Below, piece after piece: positions 1-5,243 of a stretch of 5,307 bases of DNA. The notes under the pieces are model-generated. The model was not told the DNA's origin and made no database searches. It worked only from the letters and a program-made list of their open reading frames with translations. Position numbers and translations under genes: made by a program. Numbering within the stretch: the stretch's first letter is position 1; each line of letters starts with the position of its first letter. Origin of the DNA: Candidatus Sediminicultor tertius (GTDB lineage Bacteria; Atribacterota; Phoenicimicrobiia; Phoenicimicrobiales; Phoenicimicrobiaceae); contig DPXH01000043.1 in assembly GCA_003527405.1 (NCBI GenBank), forward strand, positions 1 to 5,307, written 5' to 3'.

Positions 1-183
1 AAGTGCCCGCAAGCACAAAACCGCAATAACTGCCGAATCAATACCCCCGCTTAATCCTAATATTACTCCCTCTCTTTCTAATTTTTCGGTATACTCTCTG
101 ATAAAATTCTCCAAAGAAAGGGTCACCCTCTCAGGCTTAATTTCCATTTCAGCCTTCAGTTTTTCTAAAAGAACCTCACTCAT
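1..183 (-). CDS. nadE: NAD+ synthetase (ammonia-dependent type), N-terminal part; 3' end cut by window edge
   Basis: The 61 codons read from the ATG at 181-183 to the window edge contain a P-loop-like PP-motif, SGGIDSAV, at residues 45-52, preceded by a hydrophobic strand (GVILGL). A helix rich in charged residues (LENFIREYTEKLE) lies in front of it. This is the usual opening of NAD+ synthetase, which amidates deamido-NAD+ to NAD+ through an adenylated intermediate in the cytoplasm. The PP-loop starts at residue 45, leaving no room for the N-terminal glutaminase (nitrilase) domain of long-form enzymes, so the short ammonia-using form is likely. A weak AGGA lies 12 bases before the ATG; Met13 is an alternative start. 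The gene follows the secreted-protein gene after 55 bases on the same strand with no clear terminator, so co-transcription is plausible. Other PP-loop enzymes (GuaA, AsnB) fit the N-terminal context less well. The C-terminal substrate-binding part is not visible. Confidence 0.85.
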   Translation of the reverse strand, partial: MSEVLLEKLKAEMEIKPERVTLSLENFIREYTEKLEREGVILGLSGGIDSAVIAVLCLRAL

Positions 184-238
184 TATTTTTTACTATCCTA
201 TGAAATATTTTTTAAAATTTCCTCTTATACAGTTTTCT

Positions 239-847
239 CTAATACTGCATATATTTTACAAGCTCAATTTGCCCTTGTAATTCATTATTATCAAATATCT
301 TACTCCTAAGAGGAAGGGCTAAGTCCGGGTCAATAACCCATTCGGCTATCATTTTTTCCTCTTCATCAGCCTGGAAGAGCTGGCAGACAAATCCTTCTCT
401 TCCCGCAATCTTTTCTTTTCCTATTACCTTTATTATACCTGCTCCAAAGAAATTCATCTTTTCTCCTACCTTCAAATCCATCTGACTGAAGAAGAAACCA
501 TAGGCAGGATTAATCACCAGCATATTCAAGGATATTCCGTAACTACCCATCAAGCCGAAAGCCGTCTCTGGGCCTAACTCATCTTTAGTCAAAGTTCCTT
601 TGGTAATATAACTAACTTCATAGACTTCCTCGCCGCTTGCCGATTTTTCACTACTTTCTTTGATATCCAGAATATAGATAGATTCCTCTATCTCCTCATC
701 TTCTTGTAATAAAATTTTAAATTCAAAATACTCATTTCCTTTGAACTGGTAAGGCTCCCATTTTTCTGCCCAGACCATCTGTCCTATTCCCAATAAAAAT
801 AATCCTACTAACATTACAATTAAAAACTTCTTACCTGTTTCTCTCAT
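239..847 (-). CDS. Secreted protein of unknown function, possibly LolA/DUF3108-like beta fold
   Basis: This 202-residue protein opens with a signal peptide: basic MRETGKK, a hydrophobic core at about residues 8-25, and a likely signal peptidase I site after VWA (residue 27). There is no cysteine after the core, so it is not a lipoprotein. The mature part has no further membrane segment. It alternates hydrophobic and polar residues as beta strands do and ends with a pattern (IAEWVIDPDLALPLRSK, about residues 167-183, then further strands) that recalls periplasmic LolA-like and DUF3108-type proteins. In those, an incomplete beta barrel carries a lipid or forms a surface layer. That resemblance is by pattern only; I do not recognise the family with certainty. 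The start is well supported by a strong ribosome-binding site at 856-862. It precedes nadE by 55 bases, probably a chance operon neighbour rather than a functional partner. Confidence 0.85.
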   Translation of the reverse strand: MRETGKKFLIVMLVGLFLLGIGQMVWAEKWEPYQFKGNEYFEFKILLQEDEEIEESIYILDIKESSEKSASGEEVYEVSYITKGTLTKDELGPETAFGLMGSYGISLNMLVINPAYGFFFSQMDLKVGEKMNFFGAGIIKVIGKEKIAGREGFVCQLFQADEEEKMIAEWVIDPDLALPLRSKIFDNNELQGQIELVKYMQY

Positions 848-855
848 TTTATTAT

Positions 856-862
856 TCCTCCT
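856..862 (-). promoter_or_regulatory. Shine-Dalgarno site for the secreted-protein gene
   Basis: On the minus strand the sequence reads AGGAGGA, followed by an 8-base spacer and the ATG at 845-847. It is the best ribosome-binding site in the window and fixes the start of the secreted protein, including its full signal peptide. Confidence 0.75.
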
Positions 863-1122
863 CTATCTCTTTCTTTATGTATTTTTATATTCAACAAAAG
901 ATTTAAAAACCCTTCTTTTTGAGAAAATATTTTTATTTACCTGTTATGACTCTATATAATGAAGAAGTGTAGGAGTGTATTGCATATGCCAGTTTAAGCT
1001 CCAATGCCCCACTTAACCCCTTATAAAATAAGTCTTTCCGCTCACATTTAAAATAATTTATTTTAAGCCGTTTTAAGCGCCTATTTTAAAAAATAGGATA
1101 AATCACTCCAGGCAACTTCAAG

Positions 1123-1172
1123 AAACGCCGCTACGACGATTTTTCTCTGAAACCCCTATATTTTCGGCGTTT
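1123..1172. repeat. Perfect 8-bp inverted repeat with 34-base loop
   Basis: AAACGCCG at 1123-1130 is exactly complementary to CGGCGTTT at 1165-1172. The arms are GC-rich for this AT-rich surrounding, which makes chance pairing less likely than for the AT-only repeats nearby. No T-run follows on either strand at a terminator-like distance. It may be the base of a structured RNA, but no known RNA family is recognised. Confidence 0.5.
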
Positions 1173-1212
1173 TAGAGCCTTCACATTTTTCTCTATAAAA
1201 ACTAATAATCCT

Positions 1213-1276
1213 CTAATTCTATATAAATTTATTCCTTTTATTCATGTCGTGTCTTTCGTAATAATATAAGAATTAG
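1213..1276. repeat. Long-loop inverted repeat, 8 perfect plus 4 bulged base pairs
   Basis: CTAATTCT at 1213-1220 pairs exactly with AGAATTAG at 1269-1276. The stem continues with ATAT at 1221-1224 and 1264-1267 across a single bulged base at 1268. The enclosed loop is 39 bases, similar in size to the neighbouring stem at 1123-1172. The two may belong to the same folded element. Confidence 0.45.
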
Positions 1277-1373
1277 AACTAACAATATCTACTTATAAAT
1301 GGGGAAAGTGTGTAAGAATTGTGGAAAAATGACCTCTTGAAAGCCTTATATAATAAAGGTTTTAGCGAATATT

Positions 1374-1404
1374 GCGAGATTTTGCTTATATGAGCAAATT
1401 TCGC
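1374..1404. repeat. Hairpin with 12 pairs and 6-base loop
   Basis: GCGAGATTTTGCT (1374-1386) pairs with AGCAAATTTCGC (1393-1404), with one G-T wobble and one bulged T; the loop is TATATG. There is no T-run directly after it on the plus strand and no gene ends close by, so it is not an obvious intrinsic terminator. Confidence 0.45.
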
Positions 1405-1654
1405 CTTGACCTATACTTTACCCTTCAAAAACGGCACTTTTTCGACTAAAATTTCACTCTTTTAAAAACTGTAAGTGGCTATTTACAAGGGTTTCAGGAT
1501 TTCGAAGAGGCAAAAATAGCCCAAAAACAGGGGTAGTAATTTTGCTGATTTTTCGAAAATTAAGGCACATTTAAAGGCACTCTACGTGCGTTAAAAGGCA
1601 TTCCTGAAGGGGGTCCGAAAGCCTTGCAAATAAAGTGTTTCAGAAAGGCAAAAT

Positions 1655-1680
1655 AGGAACAGAGAACCGTCCCCTGTTTC
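1655..1680. repeat. Short hairpin module with ACCGTCCCC core (outer left element)
   Basis: AACAG at 1658-1662 and CTGTT at 1674-1678 form a 5-bp stem around an 11-base loop that holds most of the core ACCGTCCCC (1668-1674 region; core begins at 1666). A related module, TGTCA...TGACA around ACCATCCCC, lies at 3551-3575 on the other side of the regulator gene. From memory, such GGGACGGTT-type phrases are dispersed repeats in many environmental bacterial genomes, often near REP-associated Y1 transposases. No such transposase is present in this window. Confidence 0.5.
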
Positions 1681-1684
1681 TTGG

Positions 1685-1769
1685 ATTATTGACCTGGCAC
1701 AACGGTCCCCATTTATTTAATTTAAAAGTAGAAATATTAATTATCAAAGAAAATGGGTGTCCCTATTAT
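1685..1769 (+). repeat. Left copy (A) of an approximately 85-base direct repeat
   Basis: This segment matches 3407-3493 in the same orientation. In the core (1711-1769 against 3432-3493), 53 of 58 aligned bases are identical by my hand alignment, with a one-base gap and a four-base gap (copy A lacks ATCT in the GGGTATCTGTCCC part). The outer 26 bases match more loosely, about 19 of 25. Within the copy, CCCATTT (1708-1714) is exactly complementary to AAATGGG (1751-1757), so it could fold into a hairpin, as small non-autonomous mobile elements often do. It ends 12 bases from the stop codon of the regulator gene at 1782. Confidence 0.75.
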
Positions 1770-1781
1770 CTTTTATCCTGC

Positions 1782-3317
1782 TCATTTCTTTACCTCAATA
1801 CTTTTACCTTTAGATGTTAAACGGTATTTTTGCTTAGGACTGTTTGGATTTTTTGGAATAGTATATTCAATAAGCCCAGCCTTCATTAAATTTCTTACCT
1901 GTTTATTCAACTCACCTGAAACAGTTTTATGACCTATTTTCTCAGCAATAGCAGATTTGCTAAATTCTCCATTTCTTAAAACATACAGTATTCTGCCTTG
2001 TAAAGGTAACTCTGGCCGTAGCTCTGGCTGTAACTCTGGCCGTAGCTCTGGCTCTTTATCTTTGGCAAATGCTGGATGAAGCAGTAATTCTACCACAAAA
2101 TAACTGCGGTTTTCATCCGTATGAAAAATCGGTTTCGGAGAATCGTTCTTTTTGATTGCCTGTAAAATCTTCGGTATTCCTGTCCCTCGCCCTTCTGTCA
2201 TATCGAGCTCTTTCAAAAATTCTCCTATTCTTCGGTTACGATATCTCCTTGAGATAAACCGACATTCTTGCATATCTTTATCAGTAATTGATCTGTCCGG
2301 TCCCGGGAAACTGCCAATCGTAATTCTATCTGGTAATATCCTTACTTCAATAGGCTCACGTATCTCATACGAACGATGATAAACAGCGTTGGTCAAAATC
2401 TCCTCTATTGCTACAAACGGATAATTATATCTGCGTTCCGCTTCTGCCCTGTCAGGAAATTTCTGAACTTTTTCTTCAATAAATTGAGATTTAATATAAT
2501 TAAGCGCATCGGTAAGCATCCGGTCAAGCGGCCCTTTAAAAGATTTCTCAGAAAAGGAATCAGCCCCTGGTCCATCAGGGAAATGCACCACATCAATTTG
2601 TGTTTGCGGGAAAAACTCATACGGTTCAGGATTAAAAAACATCAAACCAACATTTTTTGGCCGTACATATTCCTCAGATCCATCGACAATATTCATATTT
2701 CGACACAACCGTACAAAATCCATCTTCGCGGACTCACTGAAAAGATCACTTTTTACTTGCTGTAAATAACCTCGGACCAATCCAAGATCAAGATCTTTGA
2801 TAGTTGCTGTATGATGCATACGATCATCAAAGGGAATTTTTGAGGCTAATTCAAATAACTCCTTTTCGTCTTGTGTTTTTGCAATAACTGTTTTAGATGC
2901 TTTTCGAATATAATATACATACCTGTTATTCAACTTGGATAAAGAAATAGGAGCCTTGTACGGCCGTGATTGACCACCGATACACCATAAAACCAAAACT
3001 TGCTCTTTCTTAAACGTACAGGGAAAAACAATCGGATGATAATACGGCTGTATTTTATAGCCGAGTTCAATGATCTCCTTCTGGATTTTATCGATAATAT
3101 TTTTACAAAGCCCTTTCGGAGGTAGAACAGGACGCCCATTTTTTTCATTGATTCCCAAAATAATATATCCACCGCCTAAATTATGAAAATCATTGGCAAA
3201 TGCACACATTGTATGCAAGACATCCTCCGGATTCCAGCCTTCTTTGAATTCTAATCGCTCCCACTCTACTGTACGCGCATTTATTAAATCATTTATATTA
3301 ATAGGTAACTTATTCAT
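1782..3317 (-). CDS. AlbA_2 / GHKL-ATPase / winged-helix protein (Schlafen-AlbA_2-type putative transcriptional regulator)
   Basis: The 511 residues show three parts. Residues about 18-150 match the AlbA_2 (Schlafen-like) domain: LEFKEG at 22-27, then AFAND and GGGYIILGI at 39-56. Residues about 295-415 match the HATPase_c_4 type of GHKL ATPase, with the N-box E306xxxN310 (EILTNAVYHR) and a glycine motif GRGTGI at 376-381. After the PEL repeat linker at 423-438, residues about 440-505 form a winged helix-turn-helix (KSAIAEKIG, then LIEYTIP and KYRLTSKGK). This is the architecture of COG2865-like proteins, annotated as regulators or RecG-related ATP-binding proteins; their biochemical role is poorly defined. 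All three domains look intact. The start ATG has GAG 5-8 bases upstream (GGATAGAG). It lies between two direct repeats. Hand-counted 60-base stretches reach 43-52% GC, above the nuclease gene upstream, which suggests different histories. DNA binding and ATP-dependent regulation are inferred from the family. Confidence 0.9.
   Translation of the reverse strand: MNKLPININDLINARTVEWERLEFKEGWNPEDVLHTMCAFANDFHNLGGGYIILGINEKNGRPVLPPKGLCKNIIDKIQKEIIELGYKIQPYYHPIVFPCTFKKEQVLVLWCIGGQSRPYKAPISLSKLNNRYVYYIRKASKTVIAKTQDEKELFELASKIPFDDRMHHTATIKDLDLGLVRGYLQQVKSDLFSESAKMDFVRLCRNMNIVDGSEEYVRPKNVGLMFFNPEPYEFFPQTQIDVVHFPDGPGADSFSEKSFKGPLDRMLTDALNYIKSQFIEEKVQKFPDRAEAERRYNYPFVAIEEILTNAVYHRSYEIREPIEVRILPDRITIGSFPGPDRSITDKDMQECRFISRRYRNRRIGEFLKELDMTEGRGTGIPKILQAIKKNDSPKPIFHTDENRSYFVVELLLHPAFAKDKEPELRPELQPELRPELPLQGRILYVLRNGEFSKSAIAEKIGHKTVSGELNKQVRNLMKAGLIEYTIPKNPNSPKQKYRLTSKGKSIEVKK
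2004..2051 (-). repeat. Four-unit 12-base tandem repeat coding for a PEL(R/Q/P) linker
   Basis: Read on the minus strand, four consecutive 12-base units each begin CCAGAG and encode PELR, PELQ, PELR and PELP (residues 423-438 of the regulator). Units 1 and 3 are identical; units 2 and 4 differ at a few bases. Gain or loss of one unit keeps the reading frame, so the linker between the ATPase and winged-helix domains could change length by slippage without breaking the protein. Similar short-period linkers (PEL, TPQV and others) are common at this place in the family, as I recall. Confidence 0.9.
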
Positions 3318-3406
3318 ATACTCTATCCATCCCTCTGTGCCTTTGCACTTTTATTTCTTACTTTTTTTCACCGTTACTTTCTTTACTTCTATAATCAAGT
3401 TACCGA

Positions 3407-3493
3407 ATTATTGAGCTGTTACACCTGCCCTATTTATCTAATTTAAAAGTAAAATATCAATTGTATAAGAAAATGGGTATCTGTCCCTATTAT
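3407..3493 (+). repeat. Right copy (B) of the approximately 85-base direct repeat
   Basis: This is the partner of 1685-1769, in direct orientation and 1722 bases away from start to start. It keeps the longer form GGGTATCTGTCCC at its right end. It lies 89 bases upstream of the regulator start, so it may carry transcription signals. On the minus strand TTGATA (3455-3460) and ATAAAT (3432-3437) are 17 bases apart, a poor -10 match that I would not call a promoter alone. ATTT and AAATGGG inside it allow the same fold as copy A with one bulge. Confidence 0.75.
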
Positions 3494-3550
3494 TCTCTAA
3501 CGCACCTTCTCTATTTTCTTCTATATTATTTCCTGTTTATGTCAATAAGT

Positions 3551-3575
3551 GTGTCAAAAAACCATCCCCTGACAC
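3551..3575. repeat. Short hairpin module with ACCATCCCC core (outer right element)
   Basis: GTGTCA (3551-3556) and TGACAC (3570-3575) are perfect 6-bp inverted arms around a 13-base loop AAAAACCATCCCC. It resembles the module at 1655-1680 in core and layout, though the arms differ. It begins 17 bases beyond the stop codon of the nuclease-fold gene (3593). The T-run on the minus strand is inside the loop, not after the stem, so it does not look like a standard intrinsic terminator. Confidence 0.55.
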
Positions 3576-3592
3576 ATTCATTCCCTATCATT

Positions 3593-4795
3593 CTAATTGT
3601 TATAAAAATGAAAACATAGAACTGAAAGCTTTACGCCTCTTGAATTATCATCTTTAAAATGGAAATCAAATTCGAAACAACCATCTCTTTGTTTGCCATT
3701 ATATCTAATAAAACAATCATGTCTTGATGTTAAAGATTTAACCTGCTCTAATACAGGTTCTAACTGCTTATTTTTAATAAAACATAATATAGCAGATTTT
3801 GAATCACGCCAAGTTAGATATGACAAAATTTGGTCAATCGTTTTGTAATAATTTTCTATACCGCTCCAAAATTTACATTCAGCAATAAATAGATTTGAAT
3901 TTTCATGCCGAATTAATATATCAGTTTTCCCATTTTTGTTAAAAGTTTCGCCAGTAACACTTTGAAAATGAGGTGATAATGCCATAATAAAATAATCTCT
4001 TAAAATTTCTTCATCTTTCCCTAAATAAATTTCTGGATGTCTTTCTATTTCTACTCCAATGTCATAACATATTTTTAATATATCATTATATACTGATATA
4101 TCCAATGCGGGTTCTGGCGTAAATTCTTTACTTGGAGCAGAAGGCTTTATTATTGGCCTCTTTTTTACAACCGGAATATTAAAAGTCGAAGGAACATTTT
4201 TAGCCTTTTTGAAGGGTACTCCTAAGGCTCTGATAAATTTATTTTTTTTAAAGATTTCTGATTTGCGATCTTCTAATATTTTCTTTGCCTTATCTCTTAA
4301 GCTAGCATTAAATGATAGTATTTCATTAAAATAAATCTTTTCATTTTCTTTAATTTCTGAGAATATACGATCTGCTTCTTTCTTTAATTCATCAGCATTA
4401 TTCTGCCAATTAATAATCTCAAAATATACTTCTTTCCCATTATACTTTAACATTTCATTTCGTAAATATCTTTTAGGTAAGCAATAAATTAACAAATTAA
4501 ATAATCCTGAAAATGGTACGTGGTATATAATAATTTCTTTTTGGTATTCCTTTCCAGATACTACAAAAAAATCAGAAGGAAATCTTTCAGCAGGAATCAT
4601 TCGTTTTTCTTCTGTAATATAAATGTTATCCCAGTAAAACTTTAAAGATTCTATTGTATAATTATTAATAATATATTCTAAATATACTGAATCATCTAAG
4701 TTTAATATTTTATTTTCTTCTTCATTTTGTATTTCCGTTTTCATTCGATCAATCAGGCCGTTTAGAAAATTACTTAATTTCAATTCATTATACAT
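3593..4795 (-). CDS. PD-(D/E)xK nuclease-fold protein with unassigned N-terminal half
   Basis: The 400-residue product carries a restriction-endonuclease-like core in its C-terminal half. A helix with acidic residues (EEILRDYF, 262-269) is followed by D292 in GKTDILIR, then E306-C-K308 in IAECKFW, and Q322 in TIDQILSYLTWRD. This order (D, ExK, Q) fits the PD-(D/E)xK superfamily and a widespread, uncharacterised family with a near-identical GKTDILIR / AECKFW / YLTWRD signature. The family usually cuts DNA with Mg2+; whether this member does is not shown. Residues 1-230 match no domain I can name; about 132-186 is a charged, probably coiled helix, followed by a proline-rich stretch (208-230) that looks like a linker. 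No signal peptide or membrane segment. The start has GGAG 13 bases upstream (4809-4812), an over-long spacing, so initiation may be weak. One hand-counted 60-base stretch is 22% GC, much lower than the regulator gene downstream. A role in phage or plasmid defence is inference. Confidence 0.85.
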   Translation of the reverse strand: MYNELKLSNFLNGLIDRMKTEIQNEEENKILNLDDSVYLEYIINNYTIESLKFYWDNIYITEEKRMIPAERFPSDFFVVSGKEYQKEIIIYHVPFSGLFNLLIYCLPKRYLRNEMLKYNGKEVYFEIINWQNNADELKKEADRIFSEIKENEKIYFNEILSFNASLRDKAKKILEDRKSEIFKKNKFIRALGVPFKKAKNVPSTFNIPVVKKRPIIKPSAPSKEFTPEPALDISVYNDILKICYDIGVEIERHPEIYLGKDEEILRDYFIMALSPHFQSVTGETFNKNGKTDILIRHENSNLFIAECKFWSGIENYYKTIDQILSYLTWRDSKSAILCFIKNKQLEPVLEQVKSLTSRHDCFIRYNGKQRDGCFEFDFHFKDDNSRGVKLSVLCFHFYNN

Positions 4796-4883
4796 TCCTA
4801 TAAAAATACTCCATCTTTATGATTTTTTCTCAATAGATCTTATTTTATGAGTCGATTGTAAAAGATAAAAAATGATATATAAA

Positions 4884-5123
4884 CTAATTTTCCGAGTATT
4901 CCTTCTGGAATTTTTTAAATAATTTTTTTATTTCAGTAAAATTCTTTTCTTGTTTGAGAAGATTAGTATTAAATGTTAGACAATGTTCAATATCTTTTTT
5001 CGAAAGATAATTCTAACGAATTAATATTTCTCTAATTTGATCTACACCATCTGAAAATTCTCTAATATTGTAATTCCAGCTATTTTTTAGGAATTGCCTA
5101 TATACACTTTCAATAGTAAAAAT
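4884..5123 (-). pseudogene. Small interrupted gene (one in-frame TAG), unknown product
   Basis: On the minus strand one frame runs 36 codons, meets a TAG at 5013-5015, and continues 42 codons to a TAG at 4884-4886. Both halves read like ordinary soluble protein: SWNYNIREFSDGVDQIREI before the stop and KDIEHC, NFTEIKKLFKKFQKEY after it, the latter suggesting amphipathic helices. A TAA at 5124-5126 bounds it upstream. There is no ATG; the first codon after the TAA is ATT, and AGG sits 4 bases ahead of it, so an ATG-to-ATT change may have removed the start of a gene of about 79 codons. It lies 88 bases upstream of the nuclease-fold gene on the same strand and may once have been its operon partner. 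The family is not recognised. A chance open frame in AT-rich DNA cannot be excluded. Confidence 0.4.
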
Positions 5124-5137
5124 TTAACCTATTTTTT

Positions 5138-5165
5138 ACTATATAGTAATGGGGGCATATGCCCC
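5138..5165. repeat. Two adjacent perfect palindromes
   Basis: ACTATATAGT (5138-5147) is a perfect 10-base palindrome. Four bases on, GGGGCATATGCCCC (5152-5165) is a perfect 14-base palindrome, able to fold as a 5-bp GC stem with an ATAT loop. The second is striking in such AT-rich DNA. It could be a protein-binding site, a subterminal hairpin of an IS200/IS605-type element, or a transcription barrier. There is no T-run on the plus strand right after it, and no transposase near it. Confidence 0.55.
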
Positions 5166-5206
5166 TAGGTCTCCCTTAAGTATATAATAAAATTTAATTT
5201 TTTAAC

Positions 5207-5233
5207 ACATGTTCTTTGACAATTTTAACATGT
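5207..5233. repeat. Two ACATGT palindromes 21 bases apart
   Basis: ACATGT occurs at 5207-5212 and 5228-5233, within related phrases TTAACACATGTT and TTTTAACATGTA. The 21-base offset equals two helical turns, as for paired operator half-sites. The hexamer is short, so chance is a fair explanation. Confidence 0.3.
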
Positions 5234-5243
5234 ATACCCAAAA

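Larger units (their letters stand above)
848..1654. other. Long non-coding region rich in inverted repeats
   Basis: No reading frame here looks like protein. Seen directly: a perfect 8-bp inverted repeat with a 3-base loop at 1048-1066 (TTAAAATA / TATTTTAA); another 8-bp one with a 2-base spacer at 1080-1097 (CCTATTTT / AAAATAGG); two long-loop stems at 1123-1172 and 1213-1276; a hairpin at 1374-1404; and a 10-base palindrome (TTTTCGAAAA) at 1550-1559. A short phrase close to TTAAAGGCA recurs near 1561, 1571 and 1591. A plus-strand TATAAT at 955-960 and a TTGAGA-17-TGTTAT pair at 919-947 could be promoter elements reading into the region, but both are weak in so AT-rich a sequence. Upstream signals of the secreted-protein gene must lie at the left edge. 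The rest may be structured RNA, decayed mobile DNA, or neither. Confidence 0.5.

Noticed and set aside
1635..1820. Plus-strand frame of 61 codons
   Set aside because: It runs through the hairpin module and repeat copy A and into the antisense of the regulator gene; its codons are repeat sequence, and there is no ribosome-binding site or protein-like pattern.
2004..2051. CRISPR-like repeats
   Set aside because: The units are contiguous 12-mers without spacers and lie in frame in a coding gene; no other regularly spaced repeats are visible in the window.
2152..2765. Two plus-strand frames (2152-2379 and 2376-2765)
   Set aside because: Both lie wholly antisense to the well-supported AlbA_2/GHKL gene and have unbiased, unlikely residue patterns; they are shadows of it.
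2411..3172. Two minus-strand frames (2411-2620 and 2930-3172)
   Set aside because: They overlap the regulator gene in another frame, are rich in Arg/Lys/Phe/Ile as out-of-frame reads of AT-rich DNA are, and have no start signals.
3193..3414. Plus-strand frame of 73 codons
   Set aside because: Half is antisense to the regulator N-terminus, half is its leader; the translation is Phe/Ser-rich and not protein-like.
3551..3592. Intrinsic terminator for the nuclease-fold gene
   Set aside because: The stem is only 6 bp and the T-run on the minus strand is in the loop, not after the stem.
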